DNA from: Desulfoluna sp942491485
GTDB taxonomy: Bacteria > Desulfobacterota > Desulfobacteria > Desulfobacterales > Desulfolunaceae
Length of the DNA: 64,000 bases
NCBI GenBank assembly: GCA_942491485.1
Contig: CALOAX010000004.1
Coordinates: 62,001-126,000, forward strand
Direction: 5' to 3'
Shown: piece after piece, positions 51,711 through 60,681 of the stretch
Layout of the letters: each line of letters opens with the position of its first letter
Position numbering within the stretch: the first letter of the stretch is position 1
Position numbers and translations under genes: made by a program
The notes under the pieces: model-generated
Database searches by the model: none
Told to the model about the DNA's origin: nothing
What the model saw: only the letters and a program-made list of their open reading frames with translations

Positions 51711-51941
51711 TGGCTTTGGTTGGCCGTTCGATTGGGATCCGTTGCGTTATATGGGCACTGTGAGTCGCTGAGCGATCGGCGGGTAGCTGCCATTGGTTGG
51801 CATGTGTTGCGGGGTTTACAGAAGAAAGTCAACATAGTGTATACAAACAAAAATACCCTGGGTCGCAAGCGGCTCAGGGTATGTTGTCATAGGGCCTTTA
51901 CAGGGATCACATTGTTGAAAAATATGATGTATACAAAGTAA

Positions 51942-52364
51942 CTACTTGAGGTCTCTGAGAAGCCGTTTCAAAAGGACCCGCTCCTCCAGGCTCAGGCTGG
52001 CAAGGGTCTCGTCATTGGCATCGGCCCTGACCTGAAACAGGTCGTCAACGAGGCTGGTATTGGCCTGATCGGTGAGGAAGATACGCTGAACCCTGCGATC
52101 GTTTTCATCGCTTTTCTTGATGATCCATCCACCATCCATCAAACGGTCGAGGACCCCTGAAATGGTGGCGTTGTCGAGGACCAGACGATTGCCTATTTCA
52201 CTGGCGGTCATGCCGTTTTCTTCATAGATGGCGCCGAGAACAAGTCCCTGAACCGTGGTGAGTCCGAAGGCTTTCATGCGTTTTTTAAGGTTCTTCTGGG
52301 CCTTTTGGTTTGCTTTGGCAAGAAGAAAGACGATGCAATCAGTGTATGTAATTCGAGTTGTCAT
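51942..52364 (-). CDS. MarR-family transcriptional regulator
   Basis: A 140-residue winged-helix regulator. GLTTVQGLVLGAIYEENGMT leads into the recognition helix region ASEIGNRLVLDNATISGVLD, and the wing carries the DENDRRVQRIFLT motif typical of MarR proteins. N- and C-terminal helices form the dimer. It is convergent with the DsrE-like gene. The ligand and targets are unknown. The ribosome site before 52364 is weak. Confidence 0.92.
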   Translation of the reverse strand: MTTRITYTDCIVFLLAKANQKAQKNLKKRMKAFGLTTVQGLVLGAIYEENGMTASEIGNRLVLDNATISGVLDRLMDGGWIIKKSDENDRRVQRIFLTDQANTSLVDDLFQVRADANDETLASLSLEERVLLKRLLRDLK

Positions 52365-52694
52365 GTGGGTGTCCGTTGGTCGGGTGCTGGGAACTCTCCA
52401 AGAACCGGTGCCACGAGCGCTTGCCTGTTATCCTGATCGGAGAGGTCGGCGCGACTCAGCCATTGATGCACAGAAACGCGATGTTGGCTTATTGAAGAAT
52501 CCTCAAGATTAATTTGTGCGCAAAGTATCCTGAGGCTCAGTGCCTGTCAAGGGAAATGTGGGGCAAAAGGGATGGTGCACAAGGGGTTAAGTCACGCTGG
52601 GTTGTTAGAAGAGAGTCATGATGGAGGGGCCCTGCCATACCCCCTTCAAGGTGGCATGTTGCGTCATTTGCGCCAAAACTGAAGGCGTGGTCAG
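52365..52694. other. Intergenic region between the MarR gene start and the porin terminator
   Basis: About 330 bases holding the presumed MarR promoter. No gene supported. A GGGGCCCTGCC fragment near 52626 and CTTCAAGGTGGCA near 52646 may be decayed pieces of the dispersed repeat. Confidence 0.4.
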
Positions 52695-52733
52695 GAAAAA
52701 AAGGCACACCATGAAACCCATGGCGTGCCTTTG
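52695..52733 (-). terminator. Terminator of the FadL-type porin gene
   Basis: On the minus strand AAAGGCACGCCATG pairs with CATGGTGTGCCTTT and is followed by a T-rich run. It lies about 22 bases past the stop codon at 52755. Confidence 0.85.
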
Positions 52734-52754
52734 TACGTGTTCAAGCGTGTTCTT

Positions 52755-54008
52755 TTAGAAGGTGTAGGTGATGGTGCTGCCGATGTTGAGGACAGTGCCG
52801 TCGGCAACCAGGCTGACAGGGGCTCCCCCGTAGCTCGGGTTGAGGGCACCGCTCTCCCCGTCGATGTTGCGCTGGCCCGGAATGTTGGCGTAGCTGGCCG
52901 CGATATCGATGGTGAAGGCACCGAAGGTGAACCCGGCCCCCAGGGCAAAGGTGTGCTTGTCGCCGTCAGGCCAGATGAAGTCAAGGCTTTCATCGGGGAC
53001 AGGGGTGGGGTCCCAGGTGTACCCGCCGCGGAGGGTGACGGTGGGGTTGACGGTCCACTCCATGCCGAGGCTGTACTTGGTGGTGTCTTCCCAGTTGCGC
53101 TGGATAATCATGGGCTCGGTTACCCCATTGAGGTAATGGACATACTGGCTTTGGGTTTCGTTGATGCCCCATCGCGTCCACACGGCGTCGGCTTCCACCA
53201 GCAGGTTTTTTGATGCACCGAACCGATAGGCCACTCCGCCCTGGATCTGCTCCGGGTGATCATAGTCAAGGGTAACGTCGGCCATCTTGGTTCCAGCGAC
53301 CTTAAGGTCCCCTTCAAAATCTGCCTGGGTTCGGCTTCGGTACGTAAGGCCCATGGAGAGGCGGTCTGTGGCCTGGTAAAGGGTTCCGATGTTGAAGGAG
53401 ACGTTGAAGTCGTCGGTGAGTTCTGCCTCAAACGGGACTCCGTGTTGAATATGGATAAAATCAGCCCCGGTTTCGGAGCGACCGAGGGAGATCCCGGCTC
53501 CCACGGCGAGTTTGTTGTTTACCTTGTAGGACAGGGCAGGGGTGATGGCCACGCGTTGGTAGTAGGCTTCGTAGTTGTTGTAGGCCCCGGGGTTTTTTGC
53601 AGGGTCCTTGTCCCATTCGACATGCATGCCCCAGGGCGCGTAGAGGGAGATACCCGCAGAGAATTTGTCGTTGATGGGCATGGCGAAGCCTGCGTGGGGA
53701 ACCACGAGGGTTCCGGTGGTGTCTGAGAAGTCCACATTGTTGATCGGGGTGCCGGCAACGGAGTAGTCGTCGATCTTAATGTCGGGGGTGGTGGTCAGAA
53801 CCCCTGCAGCCACGGTGGGGGTTTCGGCAAGGGAGAGGCCGGCCGGGTTGTAGTAGGGGGCAAAGACCGGCGAGGGGGAAGCGCTGACAGCGCCTCCCAT
53901 GGAGGTGGCTCTTGCGCCGATGCCGTAAGTGTCAACCATGCCGGACCATGCCGGGGTGACGGAAGAGAGGGTAAAGAGTGCGGTAAGAATGGACAGGGCT
54001 CGTTTCAT
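52755..54008 (-). CDS. OmpP1/FadL/TodX-family outer membrane transporter
   Basis: A 417-residue beta-barrel for uptake of hydrophobic compounds such as long-chain fatty acids. The signal peptide MKRALSILTALFTLSSVTPA is followed by the FadL N-terminal hatch signature YGIGARATSMGGAVSA and YYNPAGLSLAE. The rest alternates polar and hydrophobic strands, and it ends in Phe (GSTITYTF), as expected for BAM-dependent outer membrane proteins. GAGGATCC precedes the ATG at 54008; the longer open frame is rejected. Its own terminator follows. Confidence 0.94.
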   Translation of the reverse strand: MKRALSILTALFTLSSVTPAWSGMVDTYGIGARATSMGGAVSASPSPVFAPYYNPAGLSLAETPTVAAGVLTTTPDIKIDDYSVAGTPINNVDFSDTTGTLVVPHAGFAMPINDKFSAGISLYAPWGMHVEWDKDPAKNPGAYNNYEAYYQRVAITPALSYKVNNKLAVGAGISLGRSETGADFIHIQHGVPFEAELTDDFNVSFNIGTLYQATDRLSMGLTYRSRTQADFEGDLKVAGTKMADVTLDYDHPEQIQGGVAYRFGASKNLLVEADAVWTRWGINETQSQYVHYLNGVTEPMIIQRNWEDTTKYSLGMEWTVNPTVTLRGGYTWDPTPVPDESLDFIWPDGDKHTFALGAGFTFGAFTIDIAASYANIPGQRNIDGESGALNPSYGGAPVSLVADGTVLNIGSTITYTF

Positions 54009-54302
54009 GGATCCTCGACGTTCAATATGGTTATCGCATTGGGCCGGGGCATTCCCGGCTGGTTTGTTTTTTAAGCAATCTCGACGTTGATGGCGCGTCG
54101 GGATTGTTCGCGTAAGCATGCCAGAGCCCCGTGGAAAGACAATATGGAAAGAATATGGGGTTTATATCAGGCTAAACCATATATTTTAGAATGGGTGTTT
54201 CACAATATTGCCTCTTACAAAAGGGTCTTAGCTTGGGTGGTGGGATGATAGATGAATGTTGGTTCCTGAACGGGGTTCGGGTGTGGGGAAGGAACATTTG
54301 AT

Positions 54303-54447
54303 ACCCCTGACAGCCGGGGATGGCGATGCTGGTTGTACCACCGAAGCCGTTGTCCACGGGCGAAGCCCGTTAGCGAATGTGATCTCCCCGAGGAACGAGG
54401 GGGGAGAGCATTCGCGAACCTGGGGTGCAGGGGCTCAGCCCTTGCTA
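54303..54447 (-). repeat. Dispersed repeat, F leader plus B half-module
   Basis: CCCCTGACAGCCGGGGATGG leader, then CACGGGCGAAGCCCGTTAGC, the hairpin CGAATGTGATCTCCCC / GGGGGGAGAGCATTCG with loop GAGGAACGA, CCTGGGGTGCAGGGGCTCAG and CCCTTGC. The terminal tag is missing: the PAS-LuxR gene stop at 54445-54447 falls where it would start, so the gene end and the repeat are merged. Confidence 0.88.
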
Positions 54448-55719
54448 TCGGGTGAGGGAGAGAAGCTGGGTGCGCAGGTTGGCGCCGCTGTTGTTGAGGC
54501 CGAGTTTTTTTCGGATGTTGTTGCGATGGAAATCGATGGTCCCTTTGGAGAGGTGGAGCATGGTGGCCATCTCTTTGGAGGTGTGTCCCTGCCGGATGAG
54601 TTCGGCCACTTTCAGTTCCATGGGGGTGAGGTTGATAAAGGGAGAGGCCAGCCGCTTCGTAAAGGGGGATACGATGTCCGCCAGGCTTCCCATGGCTGCA
54701 TCAAGGTGTTTTTTCTGGGCCGGGGCCAGAGGTTGCTCGGCCACCTTCTCAAGGGAGGGGAGCACCAGGTGGCGGAGGGTGGCGGTCATGTTTTCGCCCA
54801 GTTCTTCCCGGTCCTTTTCACGTTGTGTGAGAAGGGCCTTCAGGGCAGCCTGGCTCTCTTCTAAGCGGCTCACTTTCTCTTCCACTTCCGCCTTTCGGCG
54901 TTCCAGGGCTTTTTCCATGCGCACCTGGCGGGTGACATCCAGAAAGGTCCCGGCTATGGTCAGGACGTGGCCGTCGGGTGTTTTTTCCACGGCCTTGCCG
55001 CGTGTGCTCATCCAGAGCCAGGTTCCGTCGCGTCCTTTGAGGCGATGGCGTACGTGTACGGCGTCGGTCTCCCCTTTGAGGTGGAGGGTGAAGGCACCGG
55101 AGACCATGGGGCGTTCTGACGGGTGCAGGCGTTCCAGGAACTCTTTCTGGTGCATGGACTCCCCACTCTCCACGCCGAACCGTTTTCCCCAGCCACGTTC
55201 CAGGGTGACCTCTTTTTCATCCACACGCCAGTACCACACGCCGAGTTCGGCCCCTTCAAGGGCCATGGTGAGGTTCTCTTCCCGGTTTTTAAGCTCCTCT
55301 TCCCGTTTTTTTCGTTCGGTGATGTCCACGGCAATGCCGTGGAGCCTGACAGGGACATCGTTTTCTTTGATGAGCCGGGCACGGGAGGAGACCCAGATGT
55401 GTGAGCCGTCCTTGCGTCGGACCCGAAACTCCAGGGCTTCGGTGAATCCGGTTCGTTTTTCCGGGTTACCGAGGATGCCCACGGCATTGGCTTTCTGGTC
55501 TTCACGGATCAGCTCGAAGAAATTGAGGGCGGCCAGTTCGTGGCGCTGGTATCCCAGCATCATGAGGGCCGTGTCGTTGGCGTCGATGAAGTTGCCCGAT
55601 AAATCGATGATGTAGGCGGCATCCAGGGCCTTTTCCAGGAGGCCCATAAACCGGTCGTTGAGCTCCAGCTCGCGGATGCGGCGAGTGAGTTTGTCGATGG
55701 TGGATTTTGCGTCGGACAT
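54445..55719 (-). CDS. Double-PAS LuxR-type transcriptional regulator
   Basis: A 424-residue protein. Two PAS domains (about 25-140, with RVRRKDGSHIWVSSRARLI, and 150-270, with RLKGRDGTWLWMSTRGKA) end in PAC motifs GIAVDITERKKREEE and GTFLDVTRQVRMEKA. A coiled coil (about 275-320) follows. The LuxR helix-turn-helix is at the C-terminus (LTPMELKVAELIRQGHTSKE, then KGTIDFHRNNIRKKLG). No kinase domain is present. AGGAGCCATCC precedes the ATG. The signal is unknown; the PAS pair may bind a redox cofactor. Confidence 0.92.
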   Translation of the reverse strand: MSDAKSTIDKLTRRIRELELNDRFMGLLEKALDAAYIIDLSGNFIDANDTALMMLGYQRHELAALNFFELIREDQKANAVGILGNPEKRTGFTEALEFRVRRKDGSHIWVSSRARLIKENDVPVRLHGIAVDITERKKREEELKNREENLTMALEGAELGVWYWRVDEKEVTLERGWGKRFGVESGESMHQKEFLERLHPSERPMVSGAFTLHLKGETDAVHVRHRLKGRDGTWLWMSTRGKAVEKTPDGHVLTIAGTFLDVTRQVRMEKALERRKAEVEEKVSRLEESQAALKALLTQREKDREELGENMTATLRHLVLPSLEKVAEQPLAPAQKKHLDAAMGSLADIVSPFTKRLASPFINLTPMELKVAELIRQGHTSKEMATMLHLSKGTIDFHRNNIRKKLGLNNSGANLRTQLLSLTR

Positions 55720-55748
55720 GGATGGCTCCTGGAAGAAACGGTGGTTTG

Positions 55749-56121
55749 TAACTATTCAGCTCACTACTGCCCCCGGCGGCCCTGCCGGGGGCTAAACTTT
55801 TGAAAAGTTTAATAAACAGGTTATAAGGAACGAGGGGCAATGCACAACCGATACCTGCTTTCAAGCATGGATCCGCAGTCATTTGATCCGCCAACACGAC
55901 CATGAAACGCATCATAAAGGCTTACCTGACACGTCAGGACACCCGGACAGCCGGGGAAGATGACATTGAGGCGCTGTCGTTACACAACCATGAAACAGGT
56001 CTCTTCTCAAGAACGGTCGCAGTACCTTACCCTCCACGCGAATGCCTCAAAAGCGATTGCATCACAGCGCCCTCCACGCATTCGCCATAGGGTTTCAAGG
56101 TGCCCCCACCTTGGCCACCGG
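55749..56121. repeat. Dispersed mosaic repeat island, A half-module (+) and D half-module (-)
   Basis: The left end has TAACTATTCAGCTCACTACT, GCCCCCGGCGGCCCTGCCGG and CTTTTGAAAAGTTTAATAAA. A C fragment (AAGGAACGAGGGGCAA) follows. The D copy runs from about 55913: TTACCTGACACGTCAGGACA, TCTCTTCTCAAGAACGGTCG, TACCCTCCACGCGAATGCC, CACGCATTCGCCATAGGGTT, CCCCCACCTTGGCCACCGGA. The right-hand tag is mutated. Confidence 0.88.
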
Positions 56122-56468
56122 AACAACTCCGTTTTGAACCCTTGAACCGGGGAAATGACGCTACCCCTCCTCAGCTGAGATGTCAATTGAAGGGAGTTGT
56201 TTTTAAGGGGCGTTTTCTATACAATGCCTCAACAGGCAGGGAACGAAATTGCACCAGGGCACCTTGTCCCCGAGGTGCGTGGTGAAGGCTCAGGATACCT
56301 GCCGGTAAAGGATCGGTCTTAAGACCTTTTGCTCACAAGAGAACCCGTCCTGCTGGCCCTTCCGGTCGTATTACGTCAGCAATCATAAAAGAAAGAAGAG
56401 AGACTCTCACCGGGTGCCGGATCAGGCGAAGGTACATCCGCCATAAACCGTGTGCCCCGTGCTGTCCC
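56122..56468. other. Intergenic region upstream of the amino-acid permease
   Basis: About 350 bases with no supported gene and no clear ribosome site for the following gene. Confidence 0.35.
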
Positions 56469-57344
56469 ATGATCCGTTTTATCAGTGATGCGGTCGGCAG
56501 CTGTCGGGTGGAGTACCGTTTTTTGCGCACCTTAATGTATCCCGACAGAGGTCTGTATACTTTGAAGAAATGGAACCGCTGGGTAAAAATATACGGCAAG
56601 ACGGCTCTTTTGATCGCCGCTCTTTTTGCCCTTTTTGCCTATGGATATAAAAATCTCAGCTACAACTGGCAGTGGTACAGGGTGTGGCCTTACCTGGTCT
56701 CTGTGACGGATGAAGGCATCCATGCAGGCCTTCTCTTGAAAGGGATGCTGGTGACCCTGAAAATTTCGGGAATCAGCCTTCTTTTTACCATGGTCATCGG
56801 TTTTTCAACGGCGTTGATGCGCCTCTCTTCATCGCCGGTTTTAAACGCCCTTGTGGTGGGCTACGTCGAGACAATTCGCAATACCCCGCTTTTGATCCAG
56901 CTTTTTGTGATCTATTTCGTGATTTCGCCCGTCATTGACCTTTCGGCCTTTGCCTCTGCTGTGACGGCCCTTTCTCTTTTTGAAGGGGCCTATGCTTCGG
57001 AAATCATTCGATCCGGCATCGTGGCCGTGGACAAAGGGCAGTGGGAAGCCTCCTTCAGCCTGGGCATGACCTCCTGGGACACATTCATGGACGTGGTATT
57101 TCCCCAGGCCCTGAGGCAGATGCTACCCATGCTGGCTGGGCAGGGGGTTTCTCTGATCAAAGACTCGGCCCTGGTGAGCACCATCTCCATTTTTGATCTC
57201 ACCATGCAGGGCCAGAGCATCGTGGCCGATACCTTTTTGACCTTTGAAATCTGGTTCACCGTGGCTTTTTGTTACCTGATTCTGACGGCGAGCCTTTCCG
57301 CCTGCATTGCCCGGTGGGAGAGGCGGGTTGCTTTCAGGGGGTAG
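56469..57344 (+). CDS. Polar amino-acid ABC transporter permease (HisM/GlnP type), first
   Basis: Up to 291 residues. A hydrophobic segment near 45-65 is followed by the conserved permease domain from about 95: GMLVTLKISGISLLFTMVIG, YVETIRNTPLLIQLFVIYF (the family GTPxxxQ-like region) and the EAA loop EASFSLGMTSWDTFMDVVFP, then LKDSAL-like LIKDSALVSTIS. It should import a polar amino acid with the binding protein and second permease downstream. The ATG at 56469 lacks a ribosome site; internal starts near 56535 or 56562 are possible. No ATPase gene is in the cluster. Confidence 0.9.
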   Translation: MIRFISDAVGSCRVEYRFLRTLMYPDRGLYTLKKWNRWVKIYGKTALLIAALFALFAYGYKNLSYNWQWYRVWPYLVSVTDEGIHAGLLLKGMLVTLKISGISLLFTMVIGFSTALMRLSSSPVLNALVVGYVETIRNTPLLIQLFVIYFVISPVIDLSAFASAVTALSLFEGAYASEIIRSGIVAVDKGQWEASFSLGMTSWDTFMDVVFPQALRQMLPMLAGQGVSLIKDSALVSTISIFDLTMQGQSIVADTFLTFEIWFTVAFCYLILTASLSACIARWERRVAFRG

Positions 57345-57482
57345 AAACCAGGCCATAGGTTATAGGGTATAGGGTATAGACACGTGACCTGAGTCAGCAG
57401 GTGACGGCGGTTGGTCCATTTTTTGAAAGAACGGGCCACCGGAGTTATTCCGATCAAAGTCAGATGCTTTCAGTCTGTGTAA

Positions 57483-57648
57483 AATCACGAAGAACACGAA
57501 GTGCTCTTTGGGCTATATGAAGGTCGTTGAATCAATTAATCCGACCTTCACGGGCGTAGCCCGTCAGGGAATGTGATGAGCCCGAGGAACGAAGGCGAGG
57601 GAGCATTTCCGAACCTGGGGTCCAGGGGATTCTCCCCTGGCCGCCGGC
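57483..57648 (-). repeat. Dispersed repeat, G leader plus B half-module
   Basis: ATCACGAAGAACACGAAGTG and CTATATGAAGGTCGTTGAAT (G leader as at 21732), then TTCACGGGCGTAGCCCGTCA, GAGCCCGAGGAACGAAGGCG, a CCAGGGGATTCTCCCCTGG hairpin and a shortened tag GCCGCCGG. It sits inside what should be one transporter operon, just before the binding-protein gene. Confidence 0.9.
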
Positions 57649-57687
57649 ATGTTGTACAAAAAATAAACCCAAACGATGGAGACAATC

Positions 57688-58485
57688 ATGAAGCGATGGC
57701 TGGCTGGACTGATGATGGTTCTGATGCTCGCATGCAGCGGGCAACTCTGGGCAGAAGAGAGCGTAATCGAGTCGATTCAGAAAAAGGGAGTGATCCGGGT
57801 GGGGATGTCCACCTTCGTTCCCTGGGCCATGCGCGATAAAACCGGTGAACTTATCGGCTTTGAGATCGATGTGGCAAGAGAGCTTGCCAAAGACATGGGC
57901 GTGAAGGTGGAGTTTGTTCCCACCAACTGGTCCGGCATTATTCCGGCGCTTCTCACCGGTAAGTTCGATGTGATCATCGGTGGCATGGGGATCACTCCCA
58001 AGCGAAACCTCAAGGTCAACTTCTCTGACCCGTATGATTTTACGGGCATGTCCCTGGTGGCCCACAAGAAGAAGGCTGACGGTTTCTCTTCCCTTGCTGA
58101 TTTTGATAAAAAGAGTGTGACCATCGCCGTTCGCATCGGCACCACCGCCGAGATGGCCGCGAAAAAGTTTATTCCCAATGCCACCTTCAAGCTCTTCGAA
58201 AACGAGAGCCAGGCCCTTCAGGAGCTCTACCTCGGTCGCGTCCATGCTGTGGTGGCGTCGGCCCCCCTGCCGGCATTTCAGGCCCTTAAGTTTCCGGAGA
58301 AACTTTTTATCCCCATGAACGAGCCCTTTACCCAGGAGCCCATCGGGTTTGCCGTGAAAAAAGGCGACTTTGATGCCCTCAACTACTTCAACAACTGGAT
58401 TCGCGTGAAGCAGGCCGATGGCTTCCTCGCCGAAACCAAACACCACTGGTTCGAAACGAGGGACTGGGCAGATCAGGTGAAGTAG
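57688..58485 (+). CDS. Polar amino-acid ABC transporter substrate-binding protein
   Basis: A 265-residue family 3 solute-binding protein. The signal peptide MKRWLAGLMMVLMLACSGQL has a Cys that might serve as a weak lipobox. The mature protein starts with the classic KKGVIRVGMSTFVPWAMRD and continues GFEIDVARELAKDMGVKVEF, FDVIIGGMGITPKRNLKVNF, VRIGTTAEMAAKK and AVVASAPLPAF. The exact amino acid is unknown. GGAGACAATC fixes the start at 57688 over 57676. It lies between two permease genes and is separated from each by repeat copies. Confidence 0.94.
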   Translation: MKRWLAGLMMVLMLACSGQLWAEESVIESIQKKGVIRVGMSTFVPWAMRDKTGELIGFEIDVARELAKDMGVKVEFVPTNWSGIIPALLTGKFDVIIGGMGITPKRNLKVNFSDPYDFTGMSLVAHKKKADGFSSLADFDKKSVTIAVRIGTTAEMAAKKFIPNATFKLFENESQALQELYLGRVHAVVASAPLPAFQALKFPEKLFIPMNEPFTQEPIGFAVKKGDFDALNYFNNWIRVKQADGFLAETKHHWFETRDWADQVK

Positions 58486-58528
58486 CCAGGGGCTGATCAA
58501 CGTGATTCAGATGGCTCGGGGAAAAGCG

Positions 58529-58717
58529 TGCCTCCGGCGGCAAGGTGTGCCACCTTGAAAGCAGGTTGCGGATGCACTTTGCCCCTCGTTCCTCGGGTCA
58601 AATCACATCCGCATTTAAAGCAGAAATCATTCAAGGACAATTTTTAAGATCTGTTTGTTAAACTTTTTTAAAGTTTAGCCCCCGGCAGGGCCGCCGGAGG
58701 CACAAGCCGAATAGTTC
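58529..58717. repeat. Dispersed mosaic repeat island, C half-module (+) and A half-module (-)
   Basis: TGCCTCCGGCGGCAAGGTGT starts 45 bases after the binding-protein stop. The hairpin GCGGATG...CATCCGC (58568-58612) has loop CCCCTCGTTCCTCGGG. The A copy (TTTGTTAAACTTTTTTAAAG) ends with the inverted tag at 58690-58701 and AGCCGAATAGTTCC, the mirror of the usual ACTATTCAGCT edge. The same C-A combination occurs at 49771. Confidence 0.93.
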
Positions 58718-58799
58718 CATTCATGATGAAGCCTGAATTGCCTATCGGCGGTCCAATAGTCTAAGCACTCGTGACGCACGGTGCCTACCCTAAATTCAT

Positions 58800-58896
58800 T
58801 GAGCGCGAATGCGGATGCGATGAGCCCTGAGTGGCGACACACGCAGCGCATTTGCAATCCTGGGGTCCAGGGGATCATCCCCTGGCCGCCGGAGGC
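58800..58896 (-). repeat. Dispersed repeat, diverged B half-module
   Basis: GAATGCGGATGCGATGAGCC, then CTGAGTGGCGACACACGCAG in place of the usual loop, GCATTTGCAATCCTGGGGTC, a CCAGGGGATCATCCCCTGG hairpin and the tag GCCGCCGGAGGC at 58885-58896. It is 16 bases before the next ATG; the tag's GGAGG could even serve as a distant ribosome site. Confidence 0.85.
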
Positions 58897-58911
58897 CTGT
58901 TTTAAGATATT

Positions 58912-59808
58912 ATGATGCATCCCGAAAACAAGAGATATCGATTTGGTGTGGTGGACGGCGTGGCCCTTATTGTGGTGGGGACGCTTCTGGTGTGGTTTTT
59001 CCAGCGGGTGGGGGATGTGCTGGACTACCGATGGGAGTGGACGACAATCCCGTCGTATATCCTCAGGCAGACCGAATCGGGCAGCTGGGTACCGAATCTT
59101 CTGTTAAAGGGTTTTTTCACCACCGTAAAGCTCAGCTTCTGGGCGACCCTTCTTGCTTCCATTATCGGGGTGGTGTTCGGTGCGATGCGGGCCCATGGCT
59201 CACCGGGACAGAAGTTTCTCGGCTGGTTCTACGTGGAGACCCTTCGGAACATCCCTTCCCTTGTGTTGGTGTTTCTTTTCTATTTTTTTATCAGCAGCCA
59301 GTTTCTCGACCTGTTGGGGATCGATGGGTGGCTTCGGGCCCGTTCAGAAACCACGCAAGGGGTGGTGGCCTTTCTCTTTGCCGGAGAGGCGCACATCAAC
59401 GCCTTTTTCTCTGCCGTGATTACCCTGGCCATTTACGAAGCCGCCTACGTCACAGAAATCGTTCGCGGCGGCCTGATTTCAGTCTCCCACGGCCAGTGGG
59501 AGGCGGCACGGGCCACAGGCCTCACCGACATCCAGGTGTTCATCCACGTTATCCTTCCCCAGGCCCTTCGGAAAATCCTGTCACCCCTTGCCGGTCAGTT
59601 TATCTCCACCATCAAGGACTCGGCCATCATGAGCGTCATTTCCATCCAGGAACTCACCTTCCAGGGCATGGAGATCATGTCCGCTACCTTTCTCACCTTC
59701 GAAGTCTGGCTCACCGTCACCTTTCTCTACTTTATCCTCACCTTCAGCCTCTCACGCGCCGTGGCTGTTCTGGATCGTCGGGTGAATCCGATGTCCGCAA
59801 GACGGTAG
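58912..59808 (+). CDS. Polar amino-acid ABC transporter permease, second
   Basis: A 298-residue permease homologous to the one at 56469. After a first span (VALIVVGTLLVWFFQ) comes GFFTTVKLSFWATLLASIIG, FYVETLRNIPSLVLVFLFYF, the EAA loop EAARATGLTDIQVFIHVILP and STIKDSAIMSVISI. Together with the first permease and the binding protein it would make a heterodimeric importer; the ATPase must be encoded elsewhere or supplied by another system. An ATG at 58915 is an alternative start. A repeat begins 12 bases after the stop. Confidence 0.92.
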   Translation: MMHPENKRYRFGVVDGVALIVVGTLLVWFFQRVGDVLDYRWEWTTIPSYILRQTESGSWVPNLLLKGFFTTVKLSFWATLLASIIGVVFGAMRAHGSPGQKFLGWFYVETLRNIPSLVLVFLFYFFISSQFLDLLGIDGWLRARSETTQGVVAFLFAGEAHINAFFSAVITLAIYEAAYVTEIVRGGLISVSHGQWEAARATGLTDIQVFIHVILPQALRKILSPLAGQFISTIKDSAIMSVISIQELTFQGMEIMSATFLTFEVWLTVTFLYFILTFSLSRAVAVLDRRVNPMSARR

Positions 59809-59819
59809 GGGCTCAACGT

Positions 59820-60040
59820 GTGCCTCCGGCGGTCCTGCCGGGGGCCAAGGTGAGGGCACCTTGAAACCCTATGGCGAATGCATGGAGGTCGCCGTGATGC
59901 AACCTCTTTCGAGGCATTCGCGTGGAGGGTAAGGCCGTGCCAACGTTCTTGAGAAGAACCCTGTTTCATTGTTTCGTAACAACAGATCCCCAATTTCGTC
60001 TTCCCCGGCTCTCCGGGTGGCCTTACGTGTCAGATAAGCT
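59820..60040 (+). repeat. Dispersed repeat, D half-module read from its tag end
   Basis: GTGCCTCCGGCGGTCCTGCC (one tag mismatch), then CCAAGGTGAGGGCACCTTG hairpin, CCCTATGGCGAATGCATGG, GAGGCATTCGCGTGGAGGGT, CGTTCTTGAGAAGAACC and CCTTACGTGTCAGATAAGC. It is the D module of 55913 in the opposite direction. Confidence 0.88.
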
Positions 60041-60138
60041 TTTATGGTGAGTTTTATGGTCGGGTCGGCAGATAGAGTGACCGGGGATCCATGGTTGCAA
60101 GATGAGATCGGTTGGCGCTTCTTTTGACGATTGACTTT

Positions 60139-60420
60139 CACCGGAATAACTCCGGAGGCCCTTCCGGGGACCACGTTTTTTGAAACGTGTGATAAACAGG
60201 TTTGCCCCGAGGAACGAGGGGCAACGTTCATCCGCAACCCGCTTTCAACGTTCCATATCGTAGTGCTTATGTTGCTGGTTACATCGACGTGTATCATTTA
60301 ATCTTTTCGAGGCGCTAAGCTCCCAGCAAGGGTGGCGAAGCCTTTTTGGCAAAACACACTGCAAGCGGGTTGCCATTGCGATTTACCTCTCGCTTTTCGG
60401 GGTAAGTTGCAATGGCCTCC
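60139..60420. repeat. Cluster of diverged repeat half-modules
   Basis: CACCGGAATAACTCCGGAGG, CACGTTTTTTGAAACGTGTG and GATAAACAGGTTTGCCCCGA (A/C hybrid), ending CGAGGGGCAA. Then AGGGTGGCGAAGCC and the hairpin GCCATTGCGATTTACC / GGTAAGTTGCAATGGC (60372-60418) with loop TCTCGCTTTTCGG, a strongly diverged C-type hairpin whose stem is still paired. Confidence 0.78.
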
Positions 60421-60576
60421 CCAGCCTTTATCGTTTAAGACAAGCGTCGTAACGCTGTGGCCGTGGCGGGGTATCCCCAGAACAATATTCCATTGAGACT
60501 CAAGAACGGGCGTTGTTTTAACATCCCACTTAACCCATTGAGTACGTGGCAGCCCCTGCAGGCCCATATATGTGGA

Positions 60577-60677
60577 ATCGGGCGTAGCCCGCAGCAAATG
60601 TGACAGGCCTGAGGAACGAAGGCCAGGAGCATTTGCGCACCTGGGGTGCAGGGGCTCAGCCCCTGCCCGCCGGAGGC
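60577..60677 (-). repeat. Dispersed repeat, B half-module at the end of the aminotransferase gene
   Basis: CGGGCGTAGCCCGCAGCAAA, hairpin CAGGCCTGAGGAACGAAGGC, GAGCATTTGCGCACCTGGGG, CAGGGGCTCAGCCCCTG and a tag-like CCCGCCGGAGGC at 60666-60677. It ends five bases before the aminotransferase stop codon (minus strand). Confidence 0.92.
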
Positions 60678-60681
60678 GTTC

